A DNA stretch of 42,446 bases from Anaerolineales bacterium (lineage in GTDB: Bacteria > Chloroflexota > Anaerolineae > Anaerolineales > Villigracilaceae): positions 1 to 42,446 of the forward strand of contig JAABUE010000007.1 of assembly GCA_011389535.1 (NCBI GenBank). Reading direction: 5' to 3'. Shown piece by piece: positions 23,388-32,111 of the stretch (position 1 is the stretch's first letter; each line of letters opens with the position of its first letter). Below the pieces are notes generated by a model, which was not told the origin of the DNA, ran no database searches, and saw only the letters and a list, made by a program, of their open reading frames with translations. Both the position numbers and the translations under genes were made by a program.

Positions 23388-23939
23388 TTATTTCGCAGGA
23401 TCTTCAAGCCAGTGTTGCCGGAGGGCCTGCATGGCAGCCCGGACGCGCGATTTGACCGTTCCCAACGGCCACCCCAAAACTTCAGCAATTTCACTCTGAC
23501 TCATTCCCTTATAGTAGGCAAGATCGATCACCTGACGCTGTTCTTCGGGCAAGGATTGCACCGCAAAATGCAGGCTGCGCCAGCGGGCTTCACTGCTCAG
23601 CGTGGTTTTGTCCGGCAGGGTGGACCAGGTCTGATCGGGCTCCTCAGAATTCGATACCGGCGGACGCCGGCTTTCCAAACGCAGCCGGTCTAAAGCAGTT
23701 CGATGGGCAATGGTCAACAACCAGGGAGCCAGGGAACCTTTGCCGGGGTTGAATTGTCTCGCCCTGCTCCACAGCTTGAGAAAAGTATCCTGGGTGGCCT
23801 CTTCTGCCAGCATGATGTCGCCCAGCATGCGGAGAGTAAGAGCGTAAACACGGGGCGAATAGCGATCGTACAAGCTCAGGAAAGCATGCTCATCGCCTTT
23901 CGCTACCCGCAGGACTAACTGGTGATCATCTGGATTCAT
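23388..23939 (-). CDS. ECF RNA polymerase sigma factor (SigK type)
   Basis: 183 residues from the ATG at 23937-23939 (MNPDDHQLVL); ten further in-frame codons upstream are poorly supported. Region 2 is seen in AFLSLYDRYSPRVYALTLRML ... EATQDTFLKLWSRA (core binding and -10 recognition), and region 4 in LPEEQRQVIDLAYYKGMSQSEIAEVLGWPLGTVKSRVR, a helix-turn-helix for -35 recognition. A short Pro/Ser-rich linker separates them. With the downstream RskA-like gene it forms a standard sigma/anti-sigma unit. The signal is unknown; autoregulation is likely but no matching promoter was recognised. Confidence 0.9.
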   Translation of the reverse strand: MNPDDHQLVLRVAKGDEHAFLSLYDRYSPRVYALTLRMLGDIMLAEEATQDTFLKLWSRARQFNPGKGSLAPWLLTIAHRTALDRLRLESRRPPVSNSEEPDQTWSTLPDKTTLSSEARWRSLHFAVQSLPEEQRQVIDLAYYKGMSQSEIAEVLGWPLGTVKSRVRAAMQALRQHWLEDPAK

Positions 23940-24081
23940 TACAATGCATTGTACCGAAGTTTTCACCAAACAAGGTGTAGAACCATAAATCCAAATCAGG
24001 ATATTTTGGCGTATTGAGAAGTGCGGGCCTTAGTTCATGCTGCCAGCCCAACCGGAACGCCCCTCCAAAGCCTCGAATAGG

Positions 24082-24087
24082 TATAAT
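24082..24087 (+). promoter_or_regulatory. Probable -10 box of the aldo/keto reductase gene
   Basis: A perfect TATAAT, 20 bases before the ATG at 24107, which is preceded by GGAGG. A -35 box is not clear. Confidence 0.35.
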
Positions 24088-24106
24088 GGTGCCATGGAGG
24101 CAGTAT

Positions 24107-24925
24107 ATGAAGTACGAAACGCTTAATGGTACCAGAATCCCCAAGATCGGCTTTGGGACTTGGAAAATCGGCGGTGGCTCTTACGCTGATTCCTCCCAGG
24201 ACGAACGCTCCCTGGCCGGGCTACGTTCAGCGCTCGAGCTCGGTTACACCCATTTCGACACGGCCGAGGTCTATGCCAGCGGGCATGCCGAAGAACTGCT
24301 TGGACAGGCCATCGCTGAATCTGGCATCCCGCGCGAAGAGTTGTTCATCACCTCGAAAGTTGACCCGGCAAATTTGCGCTACTCAGATGTGCTGGACGCT
24401 TGTGAAAAAAGTTTGCGCCGGCTGGGTATGGACTATCTCGACCTGTACCTGATCCACTGGCCATCCCATAGCATCTCGCTTGGAGAAACATTCCGGGCGC
24501 TGAACCAGCTCATCCGCGAGGGCAGGATCCGGCACGTTGGCGTCAGCAACTTTGACGTCCGGTTGCTGGAACAGGCCCGGGCGGAGTCCGAATCGCCGAT
24601 CTTCACCGACCAGGTCTCGTACAGCCTGGCAGATCGTTCCTACGTACGCAACGGTGTGTTGAGCTATTGTCAGAAGAATAATATCCTGCTGACCGCTTAC
24701 TCACCAATCGAAAAGGGTCGCCTGCGAGGAAGCACCACCCTGCGCTCGATTGCAGATGCCCACGGCGCCACGTCATACCAGACCGCGCTGGCCTGGCTGA
24801 TCTCCCAACCGCGCGTGATCGCCATCCCCATGTCGCTCAACCCGAAACACCAGGCCGAGAACCTGGCCGCAGCCGAGATCGAATTAACCGAGGACGAAAT
24901 CGAGCGACTCAACGGACTGGCCTAG
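24107..24925 (+). CDS. Aldo/keto reductase
   Basis: 272 residues from the ATG at 24107 (GGAGG six bases upstream). The catalytic tetrad of the family is present: Asp51 and Tyr56 in HFDTAEVYASG, Lys84 in FITSKVDP, His117 in YLIHWPSHS. The C-terminal region (VSNFDVRLLEQA, TDQVSYSLADR, YSPIEKGRL, LAWLISQPRVIAIPMSLNPKHQAENL) is the NADPH-binding end of the barrel, with the P-x-S-x-N phosphate-binding motif intact. It reduces a carbonyl compound with NAD(P)H in the cytosol; the substrate is not deducible. It is followed after six bases by clpS. Confidence 0.9.
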   Translation: MKYETLNGTRIPKIGFGTWKIGGGSYADSSQDERSLAGLRSALELGYTHFDTAEVYASGHAEELLGQAIAESGIPREELFITSKVDPANLRYSDVLDACEKSLRRLGMDYLDLYLIHWPSHSISLGETFRALNQLIREGRIRHVGVSNFDVRLLEQARAESESPIFTDQVSYSLADRSYVRNGVLSYCQKNNILLTAYSPIEKGRLRGSTTLRSIADAHGATSYQTALAWLISQPRVIAIPMSLNPKHQAENLAAAEIELTEDEIERLNGLA

Positions 24926-24931
24926 TGTTAA

Positions 24932-25243
24932 ATGAAAACACAGACCGTTCCAGACATCAAAATCGGCGAAGACCAGCAGCAGGAAACGGCCTACGAACCG
25001 TTGTACAGGGTCATCATCCACAACGATGATGTTACGCCGATGGACTTTGTGGTGCATGTGTTGAGCAGTATCTTTATGCTCCTGCCACCCGATGCGATCA
25101 AAGTTATGTACACTGCCCACTACCACGGGTTGGCCGTTGTGCAGATCCTGCCCAGGAGCGAAGCGGAGAAGCGGATCAACAAGGCACACTTCGCTGCCGG
25201 ATTGGAAGGCTATCCCCTCCATTTTTCAATGGAGGCCGAGTAA
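24932..25243 (+). CDS. clpS: ATP-dependent Clp protease adaptor ClpS
   Basis: 103 residues. ClpS binds N-degron substrates and delivers them to ClpA/ClpC-ClpP. The binding pocket residues seen in E. coli ClpS (N34, D35, T38, M40, M62, H66) align with N31, D32, T35, M37, M59 and H63 here (LYRVIIHNDDVTPMDFV and IKVMYTAHYHGLAVV). The first 20 residues are a flexible tail. It starts six bases after the aldo/keto reductase stop and overlaps no other gene. No clp ATPase gene is in the window. Confidence 0.9.
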   Translation: MKTQTVPDIKIGEDQQQETAYEPLYRVIIHNDDVTPMDFVVHVLSSIFMLLPPDAIKVMYTAHYHGLAVVQILPRSEAEKRINKAHFAAGLEGYPLHFSMEAE

Positions 25244-25277
25244 GGACGACATTCAACCAAACAGGCAAAGAATATTC

Positions 25278-26201
25278 ATGGAATCAAGTACTTCAACTTC
25301 GCTCTTATTGGAATCGTTTCGGCCTGACCGGCTGAACGCTCTAAGCGCCATCAACCTCGATGACCTGATCGCTTCCTTTGGCTGGGAAGGCCGTCCGAGG
25401 CTGGCCTGGATACTGCGTTCATTCTTTGCAGGCCCGGCACGGAAATTTGCCAACCAGATGCTGGATTTCGACGATGCAGTCCGAACTGTCGGGTTGGTGG
25501 AGGCGGCGCGCCAAACGCAGCGACGATACGTTCGTACCCTGCGCCTCTTTTCCGCTCCCCTGCCTGCCGGCCCTTTTCTGGCCTTGTCCAACCACCCGGG
25601 AATGGTCGATACCCTGGCCCTGTTCTCGGCCTTGAACCGTCCTGACCTGAAAATCATCGCTACGGAGCGTCCCTTCCTGCAAGCACTGCCCAACACCAGC
25701 CAGCGACTATACTACGTTACCGACGATCCGGGCACGCGCATGTCACTCATCCGGCAGGTGAGCGCCCATCTCCACTCCGGCGGCGCTGCCCTGACCTTCC
25801 CTGCCGGGCAGATCGAGCCCGACCCGAACGTTTATCCTGGCTCCAGCGATGCACTGCAAGGCTGGACAGACAGCGTGGGATTTTTCGTCCGCATAGCGCC
25901 GGAAACGGCCATTTTGCCAGTCCTGGTGCGTGGCGTGGTCTGGGAAAAGACAGCCCGGCATCCATTGACCCGCTTGAGAAAGACACGAGAAGACCGGGAA
26001 AAACTGGCCGCGGCTCTGCAGCTGCTGGCGCACGTCGTTCTGAACAAAAAGCCACTTCACGTGACCGTTCAAATTGGCAAGCCGATCACGGTCGCAGTGC
26101 TGGGCAGCAAAGCAACCAAAGATCTCCACCAGGCCGTGTTGGGGGAGATGAAGCGCCTGGTCGAGAATCCGCCGGAGGGTGAAGGGGTGAGCGTTCTTTG
26201 A
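25278..26201 (+). CDS. PlsC-like 1-acylglycerol-phosphate acyltransferase
   Basis: 307 residues from the ATG at 25278; no strong Shine-Dalgarno sequence. The acyltransferase signature is NHPGMVDTLALF (His106, Asp111, the H-x4-D catalytic pair) with a later FPAGQIEPD segment in place of the family's FPEGT. This group transfers acyl chains onto glycerol-phosphate-type acceptors at the membrane face. The residues around LSNHPG and ERPFLQALPN match the PlsC pattern; the second motif deviation makes the acceptor uncertain. The gene is preceded by clpS and followed closely by a flippase-like gene, whose likely TTG start overlaps its stop, so it may form a lipid-related pair. Confidence 0.75.
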   Translation: MESSTSTSLLLESFRPDRLNALSAINLDDLIASFGWEGRPRLAWILRSFFAGPARKFANQMLDFDDAVRTVGLVEAARQTQRRYVRTLRLFSAPLPAGPFLALSNHPGMVDTLALFSALNRPDLKIIATERPFLQALPNTSQRLYYVTDDPGTRMSLIRQVSAHLHSGGAALTFPAGQIEPDPNVYPGSSDALQGWTDSVGFFVRIAPETAILPVLVRGVVWEKTARHPLTRLRKTREDREKLAAALQLLAHVVLNKKPLHVTVQIGKPITVAVLGSKATKDLHQAVLGEMKRLVENPPEGEGVSVL

Positions 26202-27274
26202 GCGCGCCCTCACCCTATCCCTCTCCGGAAGGAAGAGGAGACTCACAACGCCAGATTTCCAGTCTCCCTCCGGTAGCCTTCTCAGGGAACAATAAGGGTT
26301 CATGGATAAGGCTGCTTCGAACATTTCTGATATACATCATTCTTGCCGCTTTACTCTGGTGGGCTTTACGTAACGTACCTTTAAGCCAAATCTGGGTCAG
26401 CCTCAGGCAGCTACGACTCTGGCAAATCACGCTGTTGCTATCCCTGAACGCGCTCGTCATCGGGCTGATGACCGCCCGCTGGTGGATCATCGTCCGCGCG
26501 GAAAACCGGCGGATCCCGTTCCTGCCACTGATCGGTTACCGCCTGTCTGCCTTTGGGTTGAGTTATTTCACCCCCGGTCCCCAGGTGGGAGGCGAACCCT
26601 TGCAGGTCATCTACTTGCAAAAGTACCACGGTTTGAGCTATGCCCGCGCCACGTCGGCTGTCATCATGGATAAGCTGCTCGAGTTCCTGGTCAATTTTCT
26701 GCTGCTGGCGGTAGGCGCGTGGGCGGTTTTTCAGGTGGGATTAATCCCCGATACCGGGAGCAGGCCGGTCGGGAGTCTGATCGGGCTGGGCGTTTTGCTG
26801 GCCTGGCCGCTCGCGCATATCCTGCTGATGTATAACGGGATCACGCCCCTTTCGGCCCTCCTGCGCGCCCAGCGATTTGTTCCCCAAAAGACAAAAACGA
26901 TGCGGCTGATCTTTGCTTCGGAGCGGATGGCCGTTTCATTTTGCCAGCGGCATTTCCCAGCCCTGCTGGCCGCTGTGGGAGTTTCCCTGCTGTCGGTGGC
27001 GGGGATCGCGGCTGAGTACGTGTTAATGCTGGAGATCCTGGGAGTGCAGTTGAGCGTACTTCAGATCTTCGCAGCACTGACCGCGATGCAACTGGCTTTT
27101 CTGATGCCGCTACCCGGCGGGCTCGGCGCATTGGAGGCCAGCCAGGTGTTCGCCCTGGGAGTCTTCGGGCAGCCAGCCGCGGTTGCCATCAGCCTGACGC
27201 TGCTGATGCGTGCCCGCGACATCCTGAATGGCGGTCTGGGTTTGCTGCTGGCGGGCAGGGTGTTTGGCAGGTAA
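26198..27274 (+). CDS. Flippase-like (UPF0104/AglD-type) membrane protein
   Basis: 358 residues from a TTG overlapping the PlsC-like stop (TTGA). The start is uncertain: no ATG exists near the first membrane segment, and residues 1-35 are encoded by a low-complexity stretch (a CCCTCACCC-rich sequence). The body has about eight hydrophobic spans and the family motifs GLSYFTPGPQVGGEPLQV, YARATSAVIMDKLLEF and LPGGLGALEASQVFAL. Relatives include the membrane part of lysyl-phosphatidylglycerol synthase and archaeal AglD, thought to flip or transfer lipid-linked groups. Together with the acyltransferase it may take part in envelope lipid modification; this is inference from position. Confidence 0.75.
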   Translation: MSAPSPYPSPEGRGDSQRQISSLPPVAFSGNNKGSWIRLLRTFLIYIILAALLWWALRNVPLSQIWVSLRQLRLWQITLLLSLNALVIGLMTARWWIIVRAENRRIPFLPLIGYRLSAFGLSYFTPGPQVGGEPLQVIYLQKYHGLSYARATSAVIMDKLLEFLVNFLLLAVGAWAVFQVGLIPDTGSRPVGSLIGLGVLLAWPLAHILLMYNGITPLSALLRAQRFVPQKTKTMRLIFASERMAVSFCQRHFPALLAAVGVSLLSVAGIAAEYVLMLEILGVQLSVLQIFAALTAMQLAFLMPLPGGLGALEASQVFALGVFGQPAAVAISLTLLMRARDILNGGLGLLLAGRVFGR

Positions 27275-27329
27275 AATAAAAATCCAAACCGTTGTTTTTA
27301 ATCGTATATATCAGTAAAGGAGGACGACT

Positions 27330-27671
27330 ATGAATCTTAGCGGTAAACATTATGTGATCATCCTGGCTGCATTAGCTACGGCGTTTTTGCACATCACGCT
27401 GTTCCCAGATATCATGTTCATGCTCAATGGCCTGGGCTACCTCGGTTTGCTCGGGGCGTATTTTCTGCCTATTCCTTTCTTCCAGGAGCGGCGCAAGTTG
27501 GTCTGGTGGGTGCTGGTTGGTTACACCCTGCTGACCATCATCCTGTGGGTGGTCATGGGCGACAAGCAGTTCGTGGCCGGCACGAGCAGCGCCATTGGGT
27601 ACTACGCCAAGGCCGCTGAAATTATTCTGCTGGTCTTCCTGTGGCTCGACCGGCCGATGACGAGAAAGTAG
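27330..27671 (+). CDS. Small four-span membrane protein of unknown function
   Basis: 113 residues, AAAGGAGG before the ATG. Four hydrophobic segments at about 8-22, 32-52, 59-77 and 88-106. The HITLFPDIMFMLNGLGYLGL turn is the most distinctive stretch. No known function; small proteins of this look occur in several Chloroflexota genomes as far as I recall. A 53-base hairpin repeat lies immediately after. Confidence 0.6.
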   Translation: MNLSGKHYVIILAALATAFLHITLFPDIMFMLNGLGYLGLLGAYFLPIPFFQERRKLVWWVLVGYTLLTIILWVVMGDKQFVAGTSSAIGYYAKAAEIILLVFLWLDRPMTRK

Positions 27672-27679
27672 GAATTGCT

Positions 27680-27732
27680 GTAGTAACGACTTTAGTCGTT
27701 TCTGGTCAAAGAACGACTAAAGTCGTTACTAC
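27680..27732. repeat. Perfect 21-bp inverted repeat
   Basis: GTAGTAACGACTTTAGTCGTT (27680-27700, given here only as its ends GTAGTAACGA ... TAGTCGTT) is repeated in inverse at 27712-27732 around an 11-base loop. Each arm is itself nearly palindromic (AACGACTTTAGTCGTT). It lies between a membrane protein gene and a dehydrogenase gene. It does not end in a T-run. Confidence 0.7.
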
Positions 27733-27760
27733 TATAGGATCTAGGGGGTAAAATTGGACT

Positions 27761-28780
27761 ATGCTTGTTCGTAAGAGTCTCTACTTCACCGCGCCAGGAC
27801 AGGTTGAACTTCGGCAGGCATCCCTGCCCCCTCTTGCACCGGGACAGATGCTGGTGGAGACGATTTGCTCAGCCATCAGCCCGGGCACGGAGATGCTGGT
27901 CTATCGCGGGCAGTTCCCAAAGGGTCTGGCTGACAACAACGACGCCCTCAGCAGCAGCCTGGACTACCCGGTCTCGTATGGCTACGCCTGCGTTGGCAGG
28001 GTGACCAAAATCAGCAAGGATATGCGCCACCGCTGGCTGGGCAAACTAGTCTTTGCGTTCCAGCCTCACACTTCCCACTTCATCGCAAAACCTGAGGAGC
28101 TTCTACCCGTTCCCGAAGGGATATCCCCCGAAACAGCCTGTTTCCTCGCAAACATGGAGACCGCCGTTAATCTGGTGCAGGATGCTGCGCCGATCCTGGG
28201 AGAACGGGCGCTGGTGTTTGGACAGGGGATCGTCGGACTGCTGACGGCCGCCCTGCTGAGGGAATTCCCGCTCGCTTCCCTCGTGACCTGTGACTGCTAC
28301 CCGCTCCGAAGGGAAGCCTCCCTGTCCCTGGGCGTGGCCGCCACGCTCGACCCGGACGCACCTGATTTCCGGGAACGTGTCCGTGGGCAGCTTCCCTCTG
28401 GCGCTGACCTTTCCTTGGAACTTTCCGGCGCTCCCGCCGCCCTTGATGATGCAATCGCATCGACCGGTTTTGGCGGGCGGGTCATCATCGGCTCGTGGTA
28501 CGGCGAGAAAAAGACCGCGCTCGATCTGGGTGGGGCATTCCATCGCAGCCGCATCCAGCTGATCTCATCGCAGGTCAGCACGATCGCGCCCGGGCTGCGC
28601 GGTCGCTGGGACAAGGCGCGCAGGTTCGGGGTTGTATGGGAGGCGTTGGAGCGCATGCAACCGGAGAAATGGATCACGCATCGTTTCCCCATTGAGCAAG
28701 CCGGAGAGGCATATCGTCTGCTCGATACATCTCCTGAAGAGACAATCCAGATACTCTTTAAATATGAGGGAAACGGTTAG
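27761..28780 (+). CDS. Medium-chain dehydrogenase/reductase (zinc-independent, BchC-like)
   Basis: 339 residues. The fold is recognised by the N-terminal LRQASLPPLAPGQMLVETICSAISPGTEMLVYRG, YGYACVGRVTK, and the Rossmann turn ALVFGQGIVGLLTAALL, then GADLSLELSGAPAALDDAI and GGRVIIGSWYG. The catalytic-zinc motifs of alcohol dehydrogenases (GHE with a cysteine two residues earlier) are absent and the structural-zinc cysteines are missing, so this is not a classical zinc enzyme. The SAISPGTE signature resembles BchC and its non-photosynthetic relatives. The substrate is unknown. No chlorophyll genes are nearby. The ATG has no clear ribosome binding site. Confidence 0.8.
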   Translation: MLVRKSLYFTAPGQVELRQASLPPLAPGQMLVETICSAISPGTEMLVYRGQFPKGLADNNDALSSSLDYPVSYGYACVGRVTKISKDMRHRWLGKLVFAFQPHTSHFIAKPEELLPVPEGISPETACFLANMETAVNLVQDAAPILGERALVFGQGIVGLLTAALLREFPLASLVTCDCYPLRREASLSLGVAATLDPDAPDFRERVRGQLPSGADLSLELSGAPAALDDAIASTGFGGRVIIGSWYGEKKTALDLGGAFHRSRIQLISSQVSTIAPGLRGRWDKARRFGVVWEALERMQPEKWITHRFPIEQAGEAYRLLDTSPEETIQILFKYEGNG

Positions 28781-28801
28781 CGAACACAGACATTTAGTCA
28801 C

Positions 28802-29446
28802 TTAATCTAAAGAGGTTATGCCATGTTTGATGGCAAAGCGGACCAGCTCTGGCAGGTGGCGCACTCCTATCTTCACCATCAATCGGCTGCGGTAAGTTTC
28901 AACTGTTTTGGGGGATAAGGCAAGTTTTTCAGCAATTGCGGCACTGGAGTGGCCTTCCACTGTCAGTTGCAGCACTTCCCGTTCCCTCATGCTGAGCTGG
29001 TCAAGCGGACTCTCCATCTGACGGTTTTGCATGTGCGCTTCCATCAGCGTATCCCGAATACTCGGACTCAAATACCGGCGGCCCATGTACACCGACCGGA
29101 CAGCCGAGACCACTTCCGAACCGGCTGATTCTTTTAGTATATATCCCTGTGCACCAGCCTGGAGAGCGCGAAAGATGTGTTCCAGATCCGAGTGGATCGA
29201 AAGGATAACGATCCCGATTGTGGGCAAGGCTTCGTGAATGATCTGGGCAGCTTCTATGCCGTTTAATTCTGGCATGGTTATGTCCATCACTGCGACATCC
29301 GGTTTTATAGCACAGATACCTTCAATGGCTTTTTTGCCATTCTCCGCTTCCCCTACAACCTGGATATCAGCCTGCGATTCGAGCAGAATCCGCAGGCCGT
29401 CACGAAGCACGCGGTGGTCATCAGCGAGGAAGACGGAGATTGTCAT
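28802..29446 (-). CDS. Response regulator, NarL/FixJ type
   Basis: 214 residues from the ATG at 29444-29446, which overlaps the TGA of the kinase gene (ATGA). Receiver domain: acidic pair D9-D10, phosphoacceptor Asp55 in VAVMDITMPE, and the K in YILKESAG. A LuxR helix-turn-helix follows (LSMREREVLQLTVEGHSSAAIAEKLALSPKTVETYRSRL). It is the output half of the two-component pair with the adjacent kinase; translational coupling supports this. Target genes are not known. Confidence 0.92.
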   Translation of the reverse strand: MTISVFLADDHRVLRDGLRILLESQADIQVVGEAENGKKAIEGICAIKPDVAVMDITMPELNGIEAAQIIHEALPTIGIVILSIHSDLEHIFRALQAGAQGYILKESAGSEVVSAVRSVYMGRRYLSPSIRDTLMEAHMQNRQMESPLDQLSMREREVLQLTVEGHSSAAIAEKLALSPKTVETYRSRLMVKIGVRHLPELVRFAIKHGITSLD

Positions 29447-31140
29447 GTCGCTTTTCCCACCCGTACAACGACTTGAGTCCCCTGCCCGGGCACGGAGCGA
29501 AGCAGGAACTCTCCATTGATTGTTCGCGCACGTTCTCGCATCAGAGGGATACCCCAATGTTGCGAGGTTCGTGGACCGTGGATTTTCGGGTCGAATCCGT
29601 TTCCGTTATCTGTAATGGCCATCATGGTGTAGTTTACTTCTTCAAACAATTCAATATCAATTTGAGTCGCGTTGGCATGTTTGGCAACGTTGTTGAGAGC
29701 TTCTTGCGCAATCCGAAAGAGTGCAATTTCAATCTCAGCCGGCAAACGAGAGTCCTGCATATACCGGTCATTGATGTGGACCTGGATTTCTGTCCGGCGC
29801 TGATACTCTTCGCAGTACCAGTACAGGGTGGCGGTTAATCCATATTTGTCCAACATCGGTGGGCGCAACTCTGACATGGTTGAGCGCACGTGTTTGATAG
29901 TATCTACAACCAATTTCTCGGTATCTGCAAGCCGCGTAATTACACCTTCCGGAACATTCTCCGGTAACAAGGTGCGTAAAATGTTCAAATTAACGTTGAT
30001 GGCTGTCATATCCTGCCCGATGCTGTCATGCAGTTCTTCTGCCAGGTGACTGAATTGTTCTTCCTGTAGTTGAACAAGTTGCTGCGACAGACCGCGTAAC
30101 TGGGTTTGACTCTCGGTAAGCTGTTCGAGAAGCCGCGCGTTTTGGATGGCTAACGCTATCGAACTTACCAGGCTACTGATAAAAGAAATCTCCTCCTCGG
30201 AATAAGGGTTTCCAAATTCCCTGGCCATTGTCAGCATACCCAAAGAACGGTCACCGGCATGCAAGGGAAACACTTCCAAAACTTTTATGCCATCTTTTCC
30301 AAGCAGCTCAGCAAAATCAGCAGGAAGTAGTTTTGAGGCCTTTTCCCTCGAAATGTCCTTTGCTGAAAACCTCCTCCCTTCCAGGATCCGGCTGGCGATG
30401 ACATTAGATTCAACCGAGATAGAGCGATTGAGCAGCTTCTCACGTTGCCGTTGCAGGCTGACAACAGAGCGATTCGTGAAAGCCCGCACCTCCAATTGGG
30501 TCAGATCGGTAGTGAAAAGCGCGATCAAACAGGTATCCCCGATCAAGTCCGCGATTTCGGTAGCGACATGTTCCAGCAGATGATTGTAATCCCGAGATTC
30601 CCGCATTAAGTATTGGGAGAGGCTTGCCCGGATTTCAGACCGCTGCTTATCCTCGATCAGTTTTCGATTGAGCGCTTCCAGCTCCTTTGTACGTTCGCGT
30701 ACTTTTCGCTCCATCTGTCCGGTAAATTCCCGCACCTGCTCTTCTGCCCATTTGTGCTCGGTGACATCCTGACCAATAATGATCAGGCGCATGATCTTAT
30801 TCCCTTCTGAAACAGGGATTAAACGAAAATGAAGGAACTGCTCTCCAATGTGCGTGTCGCATTCAAAGATTATTTTCTTGCTGGTTGCCTCATACACCCA
30901 TTCCCTGATTGGAATCCCAAAGGGCGTGAGCAGGCCAAAAAGGTTCTCCCCTGCAAGCTCATCCGCGCTCTGTTTCAGCCATCTTGAGCTGATATCGTTG
31001 GAGACGATAATCGTCCCATTGGCTTCAATCAGCAAAATCGATTCTGATATGGAGGTAAAAAGTATCTGTAAATCTTGTTGCACATTCGCCAGCAGACTGG
31101 CAGTATGCAACGAACGATGCGAGCGTTTGAGCATATCCAT
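29443..31140 (-). CDS. Soluble sensor histidine kinase, PAS-GAF-HisKA_3-HATPase
   Basis: 565 residues. Domains in order: a PAS domain (about 28-135, SISESILLIEANGTIIVSND), a coiled linker (REFTGQMERKVRERTKELEALN), a GAF domain (about 190-340), HisKA_3 dimer domain with phosphoacceptor His371 in HLAEELHDSIGQDM, and a HATPase domain (AQEALNNVAKHAN, ITDNGNGFDP, HWGIPLMRERA). No membrane span, so the input is cytosolic, perhaps redox, gas or a small ligand bound by PAS or GAF. It is co-translated with the NarL-type regulator. It is divergent from the DUF6958 gene. Confidence 0.92.
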   Translation of the reverse strand: MDMLKRSHRSLHTASLLANVQQDLQILFTSISESILLIEANGTIIVSNDISSRWLKQSADELAGENLFGLLTPFGIPIREWVYEATSKKIIFECDTHIGEQFLHFRLIPVSEGNKIMRLIIIGQDVTEHKWAEEQVREFTGQMERKVRERTKELEALNRKLIEDKQRSEIRASLSQYLMRESRDYNHLLEHVATEIADLIGDTCLIALFTTDLTQLEVRAFTNRSVVSLQRQREKLLNRSISVESNVIASRILEGRRFSAKDISREKASKLLPADFAELLGKDGIKVLEVFPLHAGDRSLGMLTMAREFGNPYSEEEISFISSLVSSIALAIQNARLLEQLTESQTQLRGLSQQLVQLQEEQFSHLAEELHDSIGQDMTAINVNLNILRTLLPENVPEGVITRLADTEKLVVDTIKHVRSTMSELRPPMLDKYGLTATLYWYCEEYQRRTEIQVHINDRYMQDSRLPAEIEIALFRIAQEALNNVAKHANATQIDIELFEEVNYTMMAITDNGNGFDPKIHGPRTSQHWGIPLMRERARTINGEFLLRSVPGQGTQVVVRVGKAT

Positions 31141-31273
31141 GATTGCACTGAGGGTATGCCAGACTGGATATATTTAGCCTTGCATCATCATGACAAATGG
31201 CACTGCATATTTCCAGTTAAGCGCACAACGCGATTCCCTGAGCGGTTATGGTACACTTTTAGCGGAGGCAAAC

Positions 31274-31561
31274 ATGGACGAAGAAAAAATCCTGACCTTA
31301 CATCCGGAAGAAGGCAAACAAGGAGTGAATATCAGTCGCACCAAGTATGAGATGATCCGGCAGGCCATCCTGGATGCTGTCCGGTCACAGGGCATTATCA
31401 CATACCAGGGATTGGTTTCGCTGGTCGATTACAAGTTGCGAAACCGGTTCGAAGGCTCCATTCCCTGGTATGTCACCACGGTCAAGCTCGACCTGGAAGC
31501 GCGCGGTGAGATAGAACGTGTCCAGGGCCCGGGGGAACAGAAACTTAGTTTAAAGAGATAA
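31274..31561 (+). CDS. DUF6958 family protein
   Basis: 95 residues from the ATG at 31274 with GGAGG five bases upstream. Visible blocks are LHPEEGKQGVNISRTKYEMIRQAIL, the helix-rich middle and the end GSIPWYVTTVKLDLEARGEIERV, which match the DUF6958 pattern as I recall it. The family has a winged-helix-like appearance but no known activity. It is followed after 10 bases by the CYTH gene and may be co-transcribed with it. Confidence 0.75.
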   Translation: MDEEKILTLHPEEGKQGVNISRTKYEMIRQAILDAVRSQGIITYQGLVSLVDYKLRNRFEGSIPWYVTTVKLDLEARGEIERVQGPGEQKLSLKR

Positions 31562-31571
31562 TAGCCAAGAA

Positions 31572-32111
31572 ATGCCAACCAATATTGAGATCAAAGCCCG
31601 TGTCGATGACTTTGAAGCTTTGAAAGCACGGGCTAAATCCCTGAGCGACAAACCGTTAACCGTTATTGCGCAGGAAGATATCTTTTTCAATACCCCGAAA
31701 GGACGCTTGAAGCTACGTGTTCAGGCTCCTGAGCAGGGTTATCTCATTTATTACGAACGTCCCGATCAAGGCGGGCCCAAACGCTCCGATTACCATCTGG
31801 CTGAGACCCGTGACCCCGAAAATCTCAAAACAACCCTTTCCCTGGCGCTCGGCGTCCGCGGCGTGGTCAGGAAAACCAGATATCTCTACATGGTCGGGCA
31901 GACTCGCATCCACCTGGACGATGTGGAGGGGCTGGGTCATTTCATGGAACTGGAAGTCGTTTTGAAGGAAGATCAGAGTGAGGCCGAGGGACAGGCTATC
32001 GCTGAAGATCTGATGCGCAGGCTGGAGGTCCGGGAAGAGGCGTTACTCGAAGGGGCTTATATCGATTTGATCGAACATACAATTAACCAGGAGCAAAATG
32101 TCTCACATTAA
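31572..32111 (+). CDS. CYTH domain protein (class IV adenylate cyclase-like)
   Basis: 179 residues. The N-terminal NIEIKARVDDF carries the E-x-K signature of CYTH proteins; the other charged barrel residues are in GRLKLRVQ, YYERPDQ, TRYLYMVGQTRIHLDDVEGLGHFMELEVVL. The family includes class IV adenylyl cyclases, thiamine triphosphatases and triphosphate-tunnel phosphatases; the sequence is closest in style to the CyaB group, but cyclase activity is not certain. Its 3' end overlaps the next gene by 14 bases, so the two are translationally linked. Confidence 0.82.
   Translation: MPTNIEIKARVDDFEALKARAKSLSDKPLTVIAQEDIFFNTPKGRLKLRVQAPEQGYLIYYERPDQGGPKRSDYHLAETRDPENLKTTLSLALGVRGVVRKTRYLYMVGQTRIHLDDVEGLGHFMELEVVLKEDQSEAEGQAIAEDLMRRLEVREEALLEGAYIDLIEHTINQEQNVSH

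Noticed and set aside
26203-26300. Low-complexity CCCTCACCC-rich stretch as a separate gene or repeat array
   Set aside because: It is short, has no periodic copies in the window, and is part of the uncertain 5' end of the flippase-like gene.
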